64,000 nt of DNA from Hippopus hippopus (lineage: Eukaryota; Mollusca; Bivalvia; Cardiida; Cardiidae): contig OX328110.1 in NCBI GenBank assembly GCA_946811185.2, forward strand, positions 22,492,456 through 22,556,455, read 5' to 3'. Each line of letters begins with the position of its first letter. Within the stretch, counting starts at the first letter, position 1. A model generated the notes under the pieces. The model ran no database searches, had not been told where the DNA came from, and worked only from the letters and a program-made list of their open reading frames with translations. Both the position numbers and the translations under genes were made by a program. This document shows positions 10,581 to 21,790 of this stretch, piece after piece.

Positions 10581-12123
10581 ATATCCGGATAAGTAATGTC
10601 CGACAAATGTACATGTTCCGTTTTCGCTGTTTAGGAACGATTTACACCTTCATAAACTGATCTTTAAAAAAAAAATGTATCTACTACTACATTCTCCACG
10701 TCTTGCAGCAAAAATCAGTAGTCCAATAATAGTACTACAATCAGACAAAGTTACGCGCTAGAAAACAGAGAAGCGTAGAGACATGCGCAAAAATGTTGCG
10801 CACTGACAACCCGATGAAACGTCTTTAAAGACATCTTTTGAAAGGTAGAATTTTCAATTAGAGGTAATCGCAAGTAAGAGTTTAGTCAAAAAACATAACT
10901 GGAAATAGAGCAGTCGCTGCTAAAATGATTTGTCTGAATGTATGTATATATTTATTCTTTACAGTAATGAATTATATGGTAACAATGAGCACAAGAATAG
11001 ATGCCAAGGTTTGATTAAGAGCTTCGCTTAGTTGTAACACTCCGCGGTATCGACTAACGTTAACAACCCTTGTATATTGGGGTCGTGAATCGGCCCTCGA
11101 ATAGGCATGCAGGGTACCATCAAATTAACGTGTCCTCATGTTTTACCCATCACAAATTACTATTCATTCATTCGATGATACCAATAGACACCAGCTTGTA
11201 CAGCTCCGCTGAAAAAATGATGTGGTCAAAAGTCACACCATCCGGTAACCATATGGCCTTTCTACAGACATAAATGCAATATTCACTAGGAAAACGGACA
11301 CATAATGTATTTGAAAGAAAGCAAAACTGTTCCTGTAATGATATAGTTAAACCAAGGGGAAGGAAAACAGTTTTTGTAAAACCGAATGCTCCCGTTTTCC
11401 CCATCGGTCTGAACTGTCGTCAGCAGGTCGCTTAAAGTCGTAATTGAGTGGTAATTGGTTAACTTATTTTCTTTAAAAAATCATGTGCCTTACGGCTTTC
11501 TAGTTGCGAGCATGGAACATAGCATGAAAATTAGATCAGTTCCTTGTAACAAGCTATTGCTCCATTTACCACCATGTTTTCCATACTGTTGAAAGTGGCC
11601 CCTCGCTCGAATTTCTCATTCCAACAAACGGTTGTCCGCTGTCTTATTTTAGTCTTTGGTAAATCCCGGTAATTGCTGTCTAGAGCATATATATGTATAT
11701 ATGATCGGAAATATATGGGTGCTTAATTTAATTGTTTGCGGTTTAGTTCCGACAGTATAATAACTTATCGTCCGAATCATAAGGTTTTATAACTTCTCGA
11801 TAAAAGTTGCCATAGTACTTCACTTTTTCTCTTGAGAGTTATATCTTTTTTGATGTCATTTCCTTATTGCTATTCATATAATAACTTATCGGTATTTTTT
11901 CCTGCTTCATGCTTCTACGAAACCTTTTTATCACTGGTTTCAACTGTTCCCTAAACTATTAAACCATTGTGAATCTACCTGGAAATACGTTTGTTTTTGG
12001 TATAGGACTTGTACCCTGGAGGTTCAATGTTGGGTCATCATTCGATTCACTGTTTTTTTCAAGGGAGAGTCCATTGGCAAAACATTCAGTCGATGTATAA
12101 ATAGTTTCTTTGGGAGGACATAG
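10581..12123. other. No supported feature
   Basis: AT-rich sequence without recognised repeats or exon-like frames. Confidence 0.4.
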
Positions 12124-12190
12124 TAAGACAAGATCAGACTTACCTGGTGTGCAGCCTGATCTTAGATCTACACCATCTAATATCGTGAGA
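12124..12190. repeat. P1/P2-like hairpin fragment
   Basis: ACAAGATCAGACT and AGCCTGATCTTAGATC form an imperfect hairpin like the P1/P2 core, followed by CTACACCATCTAATATCG. No terminal repeats remain. Confidence 0.45.
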
Positions 12191-14064
12191 AACCATAACA
12201 AAGCTAGCTTGAAAATTAGCATGTTTTGGTGCCCATTGCTTTGTCCCTAGATCCGCATTGTGTTTATCCAAATTTGATGAGAACATCAGAAGACTTTGTT
12301 GCCCCATTGACAGAGGGTACTTTTAGCTGTTTTTGCTATGTTGTCATGTGCGTTTCATAATAAAAGTCCAGTAAGATTGGGAGAAGCGTAAGGAGAAGCC
12401 AACAAAAACCGTAACTAATAAAACAAGATAATAGCTTTAAAACGATAAGTGTTTACTTTCAAAACATTTAGATAAGCGTTATCATGATAAAAATCAGTTT
12501 CAGTCACAAATCATATTTTTCTCCAAATGGAGCGTTGGGAAATCATGAATTCTTGAGTTGTTAAAATGATGAAATCAAAGAAAAACAGAACAATGCAGAA
12601 ACATTTAGATCAATAACCATGGTACCCAATTTCCAATGGTGAAAAAAAGAGGACAATTAGCAGATACTTTTGAATCTGTGTAATTTGCACGATTTATTCT
12701 ATTTCACAAGCATAACTTTTAGTAACGAAGTAGAATAAACACTGTATATTAACATCCTGTTCCCTTCTGTTAGTTATTTTGTGTCATTAAAAACGTCAAC
12801 AGTTCTAAAACTGTAACTCATATAAACTTTTTACTACAAAGATTCCGAGAAGTTGTCCCTTGTAATTTCTTCCGTTATTGTATCAGATTTTGGAAGTTTA
12901 GATATTTTGACAATTATCCATCTATATATCTGTCTTCATTACATACATACATACATACATACATACATTTCTAGAAGAAATTTAAAAAAATTCATGTATT
13001 GAATTCCAACTGAATTTAGGCCATTCTTGTTCGATATGTTCATGAGAAACTTCCTCTGGGAAGAAATGTTTCTGAAACTACTGGCTTTATGACAAGCTGA
13101 TATCTAAAGAAGTGCTGAATACGTATTTTCATGCTTCGAGAGTATAAATATATTCGTGGGGTTTCTTGCTAGCTTGAGAATTAAATATTTTTTCTTTGTA
13201 GAGTTACATTTTATAATAAATTTATGAATTATTTACGATACGGTCATAACTTATACAACTATGCTTGTTAACACTCTTTTATTACATAAAAACATTGCCA
13301 TAGAATAATTAAAAAGAATCTGCTCGAGTCAATAAACAGTCATACTGAGATCACTCGAGCTACATGTAGGTATGGACGAAGAAATTAGTTCAAATGATCA
13401 CTGTATTCTCTAGCAGAAAACCTTATGTAATCAAGCCGTACACAAAAAAGGATGAACATTCTTAGAAAACGCCGTTCGATATAACGAAAGTTACAGTGGA
13501 TGTATTCTAACATACATTCTGTTACTGATCACCCAAATTCCCGGATGGCTGTGCCAATTATTCAAATTTTCAATACATTGTATCTGTTCCAACAGACCAA
13601 AGACTTTGTTTACGGACATTTTTATTTGTTTGCAACCTAGCCTTCATGTAACTGATTACTTTAAATCACGATGAACTTATGGTGTAAAAGCTATAATATT
13701 ACTTTAAATCACTCATCGTTGGGGCTTTAGCAATAACACACGATGCATACGATACTCTCAGAAATCTTTTTACGGTGAGATAAATTCCTTTGTGGTTTCG
13801 CTAATTATACTAAATGCCATTATCTGATCTAACAGAGTGAATAATGTAAATAGGGTCGTTTGCTTTACTTGCGACCTACTTGTACCAAAATCGATCGTAA
13901 CTGCTCTCATTGCTTATCTTATCCATATATACATGTAAATCCATACATCAATCTAGACAGACAGCATCAGTATAAAATCGATAGCAAAGGAAACAGATGG
14001 ATCATGATTAAACATCAATTTAACCATTAAAATGTTTGACGTCGTAATTCGCATAAGGTTAGTT
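12191..14064. other. Gene-poor stretch with an ACAT microsatellite
   Basis: Nothing gene-like is visible. About eight ACAT units occur at 12937-12968. A short GCTCGAGT / ACTCGAGC inverted repeat lies at 13322-13360. Confidence 0.5.
12937..12968 (+). repeat. (ACAT)n microsatellite
   Basis: Uninterrupted tandem ACAT units, about eight copies. Confidence 0.95.
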
Positions 14065-14868
14065 TTATTATACTGCAAAGAATTGTCTCGCGATCTAATT
14101 GGAAAATATGCCCCGTACATACAAGTCATGTACACTTGCAAAATCCACGTAAAAGTAGTTTCCCTTTTGGGTGCCCCGTATACATGACTACACTTTCAAC
14201 ACAACATCCAAAATGGCGGCGTCGACCGATACGAGCGGCCCACGAGACATACATACTGGCTAGCCTGCATCATATTATTTCTAGTTTCCCTTGATGATTG
14301 TCATTAAAGTGGAAAGAATGGATTATTTTTGAAAATAAATGAATATATAGTTACATATATTACGGGGTTAAAAAGATAACCAAATGGTCGTTTGTGGTAA
14401 CTTATATTTTTTTTTTGCTTTTTGACAAAAAAAATCATTAAAATGCATAGCTACTTACCTTGAAGTTGTTTAAATCCATGTTTAAATAAAAATATGACGA
14501 ATGTCTATCGCAGTGACATCATCAAGTTCATCCACCAAACTGCGCGTTTTACCAAGGTTTCAGTGACGTCAGTTCTCAGTGACGTCAGTTTTCATTAAAT
14601 TGGGGCAATCAGAAGCGAAATCTATTCGTCAGCGTACTCAGTTCGTGAGTACATAAAACGGGGAAATTTTGCTCAATACACACTGGAATGGTATAACTTT
14701 GCAGTATAATAAATTCGTTGTACGGTCAGGTGGCCGGTGACTTGGAAACTTGTTCACGGCTGTGGCGAATCATATGGTCTCCTCGCCTTCGACTCAGGGC
14801 GACATGATTTGCCACAACCGTGAACAATTTTCCAAGTCCCCTGCCCCTTGAACGTACAACTAATAATG
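14065..14868 (+). mobile_element. DX composite element, full length
   Basis: DX has two joined parts. The body runs from TTATTATACTGCAAAG (14065) to its inverted copy (this copy reads CTTTGCAGTATAATAA, ending near 14712). A foldback follows at 14717-14860, a 144-bp palindrome with GTTGTACGGTCAGGTGGC and its complement GTACAAC at the ends. The body carries the YY1-type motif AAAATGGCGGC at 14210-14220 and two full CRE octamers TGACGTCA at 14564-14571 and 14580-14587. No open frame of interest, so it is a non-autonomous DNA element of unknown superfamily. Four other copies keep the same body-foldback order. Confidence 0.8.
14717..14860. repeat. DX foldback (144-bp palindrome)
   Basis: Arms of about 60 bp pair imperfectly around a CCTTCGACTCAGG-type centre. 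TTGTTCACGGCTGTGGCGAA opposes TTTGCCACAACCGTGAACAA. In single strand it would form a long cruciform or hairpin. Confidence 0.8.
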
Positions 14869-15158
14869 TCCCCGAAGCCTATAAGGTAACTTGCTTGCAA
14901 ACCTAGTGCTTAGAACTATATCGGTACCAAGCACGTCTCTCCTTCCAAAACACGTCGTTCTGTCCTGTAATAGACACTTACAGAAGAATTACTAGTTTTG
15001 CAATGAATTCAATTATCCAGTACAGCAATAGGCCTACCTTTGTTGTTTTTGTCGTCAGTGAGAATAAAGATCAGAATATAGAGAAGTTTAAGTTCAATTG
15101 ACATTTTTCGATTTTTTTTTTTTTTGTGGGAATATCCAGTCGAAATTACAAATGAATA

Positions 15159-15421
15159 TAAGCCTTGCTTTGTGAAAAGGAGGTTTATTGAATTTGCAAA
15201 AAGTATCGACTCAGGTCAGCCTGCGCATTCCGCGCAGGCTGACCTGGGCCGAAACTTTTTGCTATCGGTCAATTTTATGCATCTCAAAGGACCAGTCTAC
15301 CGCATAATTCCGTTGGTTGTTAGACAAAATGTAATATATGGATCTTAAATTATGTGTTGTCTTGCTTAGTATAATGCATCACGGAGATGTATTAAACACC
15401 CTTTTGCTAATGTATGGCTTA
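15159..15421 (+). mobile_element. T1 MITE, full length
   Basis: Ends TAAGCCTTGCTTTGTGAAAA and ATGTATGGCTTA are mutated forms of the T1 termini. Near the left is the hairpin TCAGCCTGCGC / GCGCAGGCTGA with flanking AAAAGTATCGACTCAGG and CCTGGGCCGAAACTTTTTGC. Then come the conserved internal blocks GTCAATTTT, TGGTTGTTAGACAAAA, ATGGATC and ATAATGCATCACGGAGATG. Length 263 bp. Confidence 0.85.
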
Positions 15422-17600
15422 TGTTGTTCGCTGCCTTTTAAATGGCTGGCAGATTTCTTTACACCTTCCGCGGTTAAATATCATAGAATTTTGATTTAGC
15501 CTTAGAATTTCCACGCTTCTACACTACCAACTATATTGCCTATGTTCTTATCCACAAACCGTTCTACGTTTAAACTCTTAGACGATCAGTCTGAATGCCT
15601 GTGTCGGAATGTCCCAGCCAATCGATTGGTTGTTCTTGAAATTTAAAATAAGAAATATAAAGATAAGCTGTGCATACGAACACGAACGCTTCTAATCATG
15701 TCTAGCAAGATAATGCGAGGAAAGAATAACTGTCTCCATTTTTTTTCCCTTTTTTGTTAGATGAAACATGATGCAAATGACTGGGCCGCCACAATGCTAT
15801 AAATGAAATACTGTTGAAACCTTCATACAACGCAATGTGAAACATACCTATAGGTACAACTACAGACAACTCGCCCGACAATGTAATTGGGATAGGTCCC
15901 GTCAGAAACGTGAAATTCTTTAATGCATTATCAAGGTTTTACCGTTGCAATATTTAAAGGAAACCAGTCTGAACTACGATTAAAACGTAACATTTTCATG
16001 TTGCAAAATGAGCAGATGGTGTAAATACTCCCTTCAAGTAGGGAAAACAAATTGCTTTTTGAATGCTTTTAATTTGTTCTCAAGTGGGTTTTTAGATAGT
16101 TCGCAATTACCATTTTTATGCTCTACATTAACCTCTACATTTGTAAATAAAATTTTATAAGACGGTTTTTACGCAACAAAAAGATAAACATTTCAACACT
16201 GTTTCGGGCAGTGAAGATGAAAAGATTGTACTAAATAATCTGTTTTTTTTTTTTCTGATCGTGATCTACACTTTCCCCAAAGAAACAGAAATAGCGCTCT
16301 TCGCTTTAAAATTCATGGATCAGTCATGAGGCCTAAAAGTGAAAAAAAACGAAGAGATATTGTTCAGGTTAGTGGGCTCAAATAAATACGTACATATTCG
16401 CTCCAGTATTTAGATGAAACATATCTCATGGTAGAAGTTTTAAAAAATGGAATTATTGAAATATGTGCATCGAATCATGAATCAAAGAGTCTGGTGGTAG
16501 TAGCTTTCTCTTTTGCTGGAACGTTGCAAAGAACAGAAATATATAGTACACGCGACCTTACTTATTATTACATGTACGCCTCTATGCGATATTTCACCAT
16601 TCTTAATTGACCTCTTAGAAGCTTGCCTGTTTTTTGTACAAGAGTGCTTTAAGCAAGATCAAAACATACAATAATGCACGCTACAAAATAGTGGTAGTGG
16701 CACAGAAGAGACAGTTATTAATGGGCAGAAACAGTTATTTTTTGTGGCATTAAATCCATTGACGGAAACCGAACAATTACTCCTTTTCCCGTGATGTTTC
16801 AACATGCTATCAACTGCTGGAACGTTAGAGTCATTATTCTGAGATAGTGGGCCGGTCCAAATAATTTGAATTTGCCTACAACATTCTGATATATCAAGTT
16901 TCTGAACTTTGATTTATATCATTAGTTGTACTTTAAACACTACAGTATACCGCTCTAAGCAAAAGCAATTATTTTGTGACGGCAAGACGGGTATTTACAA
17001 ATCTTTTGCCAAAGTTTTTTTTTAATATGTCTGTAGCGTAGGAAGCGCATATGGGGAGCGAATTGCTAACCAAATGCTAACAGTGCAACGGGAAAATGGT
17101 ATCAAATGGGAGGAGTAAGGGTAATTTTCTCGATATTGTTGTCTATCTTGTAGTCTAGTGGAATGCATGCAGTAATCCCAAGTTGGCATTTCCGATTATG
17201 CAAATTACTTTCCGGAACGTATATTGAGTGAGAGGACGAGAAGGAAACCAACGTTCATAATAAAGTAATATTATAGATTCACAGCTTTCCAAGTATGCAT
17301 TTTTCTGGACTCGATTGTTTTCCCTGTCTTTACTTGGTCACTGAACTGCAAAACTTGATTTTTTAGTTCTTTGCTACAGTGAGTATACGGAACAATTTAA
17401 AAGAACCGACTTTATTCAAAACGTGTTTGGTTCAAGGTCTTCGTTGAGCAACAAAGATACAAGGTACAAGGTGTATTTGCGCCTTGACCAATTGTACAAC
17501 AATTGCAAGTATTCGCAATAAATACTTTTATTATATTCCTATCAGTGAATTACTGGGATTTCTCGGTGTATTATTTTTTCAGTTTTTCACAGTGAATAAC
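15422..17600. other. No gene; one decayed P1-like fragment
   Basis: At 16204-16310, GGGCAGTGAAGATG and CTGATCGTGATCTACACTTT look like a decayed P1 hairpin separated by a 13-T run. The rest has no recognisable feature. Confidence 0.4.
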
Positions 17601-17643
17601 ATCACTAGTGATGATATAGTATCATCACTAGTGATGATATAGT
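17601..17643. repeat. Tandem palindrome, period 23 bp
   Basis: The 20-nt unit starting ATCACTAGTGATGATATAGT occurs at 17601-17620 and 17624-17643 without a mismatch. The second unit sits in a perfect 18-bp palindrome, ATCATCACTAGTGATGAT (17621-17638). Confidence 0.9.
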
Positions 17644-17761
17644 TTTAGAATGTTTGCCGGAACTACTTTTTTTCCTATATTTCTCACAGTCTAAATGTTT
17701 CTGTCTCTGCTTGAAACATCTTTAGTAAACAATAGCACAGTGAAAAGATTTTCGGTACAGT

Positions 17762-18027
17762 CTTTCCAAACAACCCTGAGTTAACGACCTCTTTGCAGAA
17801 ATCTTTTGAAAACATTTCGAGAATAGAACATAGCTTTTGTGGGAGAGAGCTCTTGGAAAATATTGTGGAAAAACGAGAAAATACTACCAACCAGCATTTT
17901 CTCCTTTCTCCATAACGTTTTCTATCCTATCAGATAACCCAAGATCTTTTGTACCAATTTAGTATTTATCACTTCGAGATGTTTTTAATTTGGGAAAGTC
18001 TTAAACTTGTCATGTGGGAAAGGGTTA
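17762..18027 (-). mobile_element. P3 MITE, expanded/decayed
   Basis: CAACCCTGAGTTAACGACC at the left and TGTGGGAAAGGGTTAA at the right are P3 ends. The centre (GAGAAAATACTACC / CCAGCATTTTCTCC) is at about 17875-17905. It is longer (about 265 bp) than typical P3 because of extra sequence in the left arm. Confidence 0.6.
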
Positions 18028-18108
18028 ACTGTTTCTTCTTCTAATTTCATATGGCTGGCTTTATATTGTGAAGGTGCAAAACAATGCATGCCTTCAAATG
18101 GAGAGGAA

Positions 18109-18142
18109 GATGACGTAACATACCCTCGAGCGTTACGTCATC
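18109..18142. repeat. Short perfect inverted repeat with TGACGTAA
   Basis: GATGACGTAAC at 18109-18119 is perfectly inverted as GTTACGTCATC at 18132-18142, around a 12-nt loop with CTCGAG. The arms contain a bZIP-like TGACGTAA site. Confidence 0.8.
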
Positions 18143-18273
18143 TGTTGCGTCAGCTGCTTCTGCGGAAAATGGATCATGTCTTTGTAAAGAAAAGCCCTAC
18201 TGTATACATGTATACATACCGTTCTTGATAATTATTAGCTAACAAAGGGAGAATTAGGAATATAATAAATAGA

Positions 18274-18425
18274 ATAATCAGCTGGTGGTGTGTGATATTA
18301 AAAATCTGTCACTCGAATGGGGTTTGATACTGTTAAAAAACTCGTCCTTCGGACTCGTTTTTCAACCGCATCACACCCCATTCCAGTGACAGATTTTTAA
18401 TATCACACACCACCAGTTGATTATC
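18274..18425. repeat. Long foldback palindrome, about 152 bp
   Basis: The arms, starting ATAATCAGCTGGTGGTGTG and ending in its near-complement CACCACCAGTTGATTAT, pair over about 65 bp with few mismatches around a CTCGTCCTTCGGACTCG centre. It is probably a foldback MITE seen once in this window. No target duplication is clear. Confidence 0.85.
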
Positions 18426-18934
18426 CTCTGTATATCATAAAAAGTAGCAGTGTTTTGAAAATGGACACTGTGGTCAATATAAATCATCTAGATGTCTAAT
18501 TTGAAATATACCTCGTATTTAACAGTTTTGACCTATATTTGTTTACTGTCATTGTCCCATTTCTTATATCGCACACATTCTATGTAAAACTGCTCTCGAG
18601 TAAAACGGACAAACATTAGATAAATGATAGAATTCATGTAAACAAAGCATATCTGAACGATATCGAGATATCTTGGAGCAACCTTTACATATTTGGACGT
18701 AAGTAGTCATGCACCTAAGGGCACAGTTTGACTTGTTTGCGTGTCTCGGAACTCTAACCAGAATATTGCCTATTTTAATCTTTGTGAATACAGTCCGACA
18801 TCAGAACCTTCTATTTGACATAGAGTTCAGTAAATTCCTTAGCAAAGTCATACTTCGTATTTAAACTCTGTTTCATTTTTAAAGTTTATCTCAGACGAGC
18901 AAACTAAATCATATGCAGTGTTTATTTTCATAAC
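18426..18934. other. No supported feature
   Basis: No repeat or exon signal recognised. Confidence 0.4.
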
Positions 18935-19146
18935 TTAACCCTTTGGCTGCTATGCGCGACTCACTGACCTTTTGCGGACAGTGTAGATCAAGGTCAGACT
19001 GCACGGAACGTGCAGTCTGATTTTGGATCTACACTGTCCGATAAGGAGATATATTTCCTCCAAAAATACCTATCAAACAGCAATATTTGGATTTTTACTA
19101 TCGGCTTGAAAGTTTTATTTCTTTTATGTAGCAGGATAAGGGTTAA
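18935..19146 (+). mobile_element. P1 MITE, full length and well preserved
   Basis: Left end TTAACCCTTTGGCTGCTA, right end GTAGCAGGATAAGGGTTAA. The hairpin has TCAGACTGCAC, loop GGAAC and GTGCAGTCTGA, with outer arms CGGACAGTGTAGATCAAGG and GGATCTACACTGTCCG. This is the best P1 reference copy here (212 bp). It is the first of three P1 copies packed within 675 bp. Confidence 0.9.
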
Positions 19147-19211
19147 TACAGTCTGATCTTGTTCTACACTGGCTGCAAAGGCTACAAAGGGAGCGATGGG
19201 CATTATGAGAG

Positions 19212-19407
19212 TTAACCCTTAACATGCTAAATGAGTAAATTTGAAGCGGGAAAACAAATGCTGTTTCAAAGGTATTTTTGGGAGAAAGATATCGCCTTAT
19301 CGGATAGTGTACATCCAAGATCAGACTGCACGGTCTGTGCAGTCTGATCTTGATTCTACACTGTCCGCAAAAGGTCAGTGTGTCGCGCTTAGCAGCCGAA
19401 GGATTAA
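19212..19407 (-). mobile_element. P1 MITE, full length
   Basis: It begins TTAACCCTTAACATGCTAAA and ends TTAGCAGCCGAAGGATTAA, the reverse orientation of the previous copy. The hairpin loop is GGTCT. Its terminal TTAA (19404-19407) is also the first TTAA of the next copy. The 65 bp before it contains a further scrap of P1 arm (CAGTCTGATCTTGTTCTACA). Confidence 0.85.
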
Positions 19408-19609
19408 CATGCTAAATAAGTAAAACGGCACTTTCAAGCCGAATGTAAAAATCCAATTTTCGCTATTTCAAAGGTATTTTTAGTGAAAAATACCTCCATA
19501 GCGGACAGTGTAGATTCAAGATAAGACTGCACGTCCTGTGCAGTCTTTTCTTAATTTTCACTGTCCGCAAAAGGTCTTTGAGTCGCGCTAAGCAGTCTAA
19601 AGATTACAA
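19404..19609 (-). mobile_element. P1 MITE, full length, abutting the previous copy
   Basis: Starts TTAACATGCTAAATAAG and ends CTAAGCAGTCTAAAGATTA. The hairpin is mutated on the right arm (GTGCAGTCTTTTCTTAATTT). It shares a single TTAA with the copy upstream, as expected if one P1 inserted at the target duplication of the other. Confidence 0.8.
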
Positions 19610-20475
19610 CTCTCTCAAAGTGCGCTGATGGATACAATACGTCCCATTGCTAAAACAGTTTTTGTAGTCTAATGAACGACTTAAAAGATGAAATGCCTTA
19701 GCAAATGCGATAACTAGCTGCGGTTAAATTAGAATTCAAAGAGAAATGGGACAGTGTATGATAAGATATATTCTCTCTACCATATTAGGAGTATCATTTG
19801 TTGGTCCGATATAAATGTTACCTAAAGCGGTAATTTTTTATTGCATTTCGTAAACATATAAACAGCGAATAACCCAGTGCCACCCCAAAAGGATTCTTGA
19901 CGTCCCTGCATTAGGAGGCTTCTGAGATCAGATCGAAAAAAAAAAAAAGGGCGGGTGGGGGGGTCAGAGGCAAATTATGATTTTTTTCTGTTACAATACT
20001 TTTCGTATTACTCATGAAGACATTTCTTCTCTCTGTTATGTCACTTTAAAAAGTTAATGGGATGTCTGCAAGAAACCAGTTAGACAATGATTTAAGCAAT
20101 CATTTCAGTGGCATCTATTTTGACGTTAATATGTTTAGAAAGCGACTTCTATTTATATCAATTTGCTCTTTGGCATTTCACAAAGACAAACAATTATATG
20201 TATTCATTGGATTGGAGGTCCCACCGGCGACTGTGCTATTACTTTAAATCAATGTATAAGATTTATGAATATTGCCGAAAAGCGCCGCCTTTAGTAAACT
20301 CGTTTCCCTCTAAAAACGACATTGTATGTCGTTGAACATGCCGTTTTTGGAAGGATTTCGCTAAACGTAGAAATTCCTCGTAGCGAGCAATGTAGTCATA
20401 CGTATACAGGTATTAGACCTTATTTCATACAATTAAAGGAATTTCTACACCAAAGTTTTTCTGCCGCAAATCTGT
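19610..20475. other. No supported feature
   Basis: Contains a 13-A run followed by a G-rich stretch near 19935-19963. No gene or repeat family. Confidence 0.4.
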
Positions 20476-20600
20476 TTAACCCATTAGCGTTTTCAGCGAA
20501 AACAAGGGCTTTTGCAGACGATACAGATCAATAACGTGTGGTCTGATCTTGTAACCTGTACCGTCCGTTTGTTCGGTCAAACATATTAGATAAGAACCTG
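20476..20600 (+). mobile_element. P2 MITE, partial
   Basis: Left end TTAACCCATTAGCGTTTTCA, then TTTGCAGACGATACAGATCA and, after a shortened hairpin, GTCTGATCTTG and ACCTGTACCGTCCG. The right terminus is not recognised. It resembles the P2 copy at 45932. Confidence 0.55.
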
Positions 20601-20654
20601 AGTTTCAGTTGACTGTATGTTCAGCCCCCATGGGACTCATGTACATTCAATAGG

Positions 20655-21440
20655 ATATGGCTTGCAACACGCGAAAAGGAGCATTCGGACATTTGCGTAA
20701 AGTGTCGTCTCGGATCAGCCTGCGCAGTCCGCGCAGGCTGATCCGAGACGGCACTTTACGACTACATTATTAGTTGTACAGTCAGGTGGCAGGGGACTTG
20801 GAAACTTGTTCACGGCTGTGGTGAATCATGTCGCCCCGAGCCGAAGGCGAGGTGGCGTCATTATTCACCACAGCCGTGAACAAGTTTCCAAGTGCCCTGC
20901 CACCTGACCGTACAACGAATTTATTATACTGCAAAGTTTTACCATTTCAACGTGTGTTAAGCGAAATGTACCTGTTTTTTGGTTTCAAGAATTGAGTACG
21001 CTGACGAAGTAGAATTTCCCTTCTGAGTGTCCTAATTCAATGAAAATTGACGTTACTGGGAACTGACGTCACTGAAACCTTGGTTGAACGTGCAGTTTGG
21101 TGCATAATCTTGATGTTAATCTTGATCGACGCCGCCATTTTGGATGTTGTGTTGAAAGTGTAGTCATGTATACGGGGCTCCCGAAAGGGAAACTGCTTTT
21201 ACGCTGGTTTTGCCAGTGTACATCATATATATGTTCGGAGCATATTATCCAATCAGATCAGAGAAATTTCTTTGCAGTATAATAACAGATTTTGTGCTAC
21301 AGCAGACTTGCGCAAAACAGAAAATCACATAAAACGGAAAGTGTTGTTTTGGATTAGCCTGCGCGGACTGCGCAGGCTGATCCGAGACGACACTTTACGC
21401 AAATGTCTGAATGCCCCTTTTCGCGTGTTGTAGGCCATAT
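20655..21440 (+). mobile_element. T2 MITE interrupted by a DX element
   Basis: T2 has long ends: ATATGGCTTGCAACACGCG with AAAAGGAGCATTCGGACATT on the left, and the inverted equivalent ending TGTTGTAGGCCATAT on the right (inverted repeat about 50 bp). Each end is followed inward by a hairpin with TCAGCCTGCGC stems (left core 20715-20741, right core near 21354-21380). The two halves, 20655-20765 and 21286-21440, are separated by DX at 20766-21285. Compared with the uninterrupted T2 at 26486, the break falls in the spacer between the hairpins. Confidence 0.85.
20766..21285 (-). mobile_element. DX composite, internally deleted, nested in T2
   Basis: Foldback first (20773-20916, 144 bp, nearly perfect), then the body in reverse, from TTATTATACTGCAAAG near 20922 to CTTTGCAGTATAATAA ending 21285. 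The body is about 360 bp, roughly half the usual length, with the central portion deleted. One intact CRE octamer TGACGTCA remains at 21064-21071, and the reverse YY1-type motif GCCGCCATTTT at 21131-21141. Confidence 0.8.
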
Positions 21441-21578
21441 AGGTAAGATTGATAAATAAGTATTTTTACCAAAAGAAAATTACTTGAAGTTTATTAATCA
21501 TTTCGATAGCTTTCTATTTTCAAACTTGCCAGAAGATTATTTGCAAAGTGAATGGTTTTTCTCTTTCTCTCTCCATCT

Positions 21579-21790
21579 TTAACCCTGAGGCTGCTAAGCG
21601 CGACTCACTGACGTTTTGCAGACAGTGTAGATCAAGATCAGACTGCTCAGAACGTGCAATCTGATCTTGAATCTACACTGTCCGATAAGGAGATATCTTT
21701 CCTCCAAAAATTCCTTTCAAAAAACAATATTTGGGGTTTTACTATCGGCTTGAAAGTTTCATTTCTTTTGATAAGCAGGATAAGGGTTAA
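21579..21790 (+). mobile_element. P1 MITE, full length
   Basis: Left end TTAACCCTGAGGCTGCTAAG, right end AAGCAGGATAAGGGTTAA. Hairpin arms TCAGACTGCTC and GTGCAATCTGA around AGAAC carry two mismatches. Length 212 bp. Confidence 0.9.
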
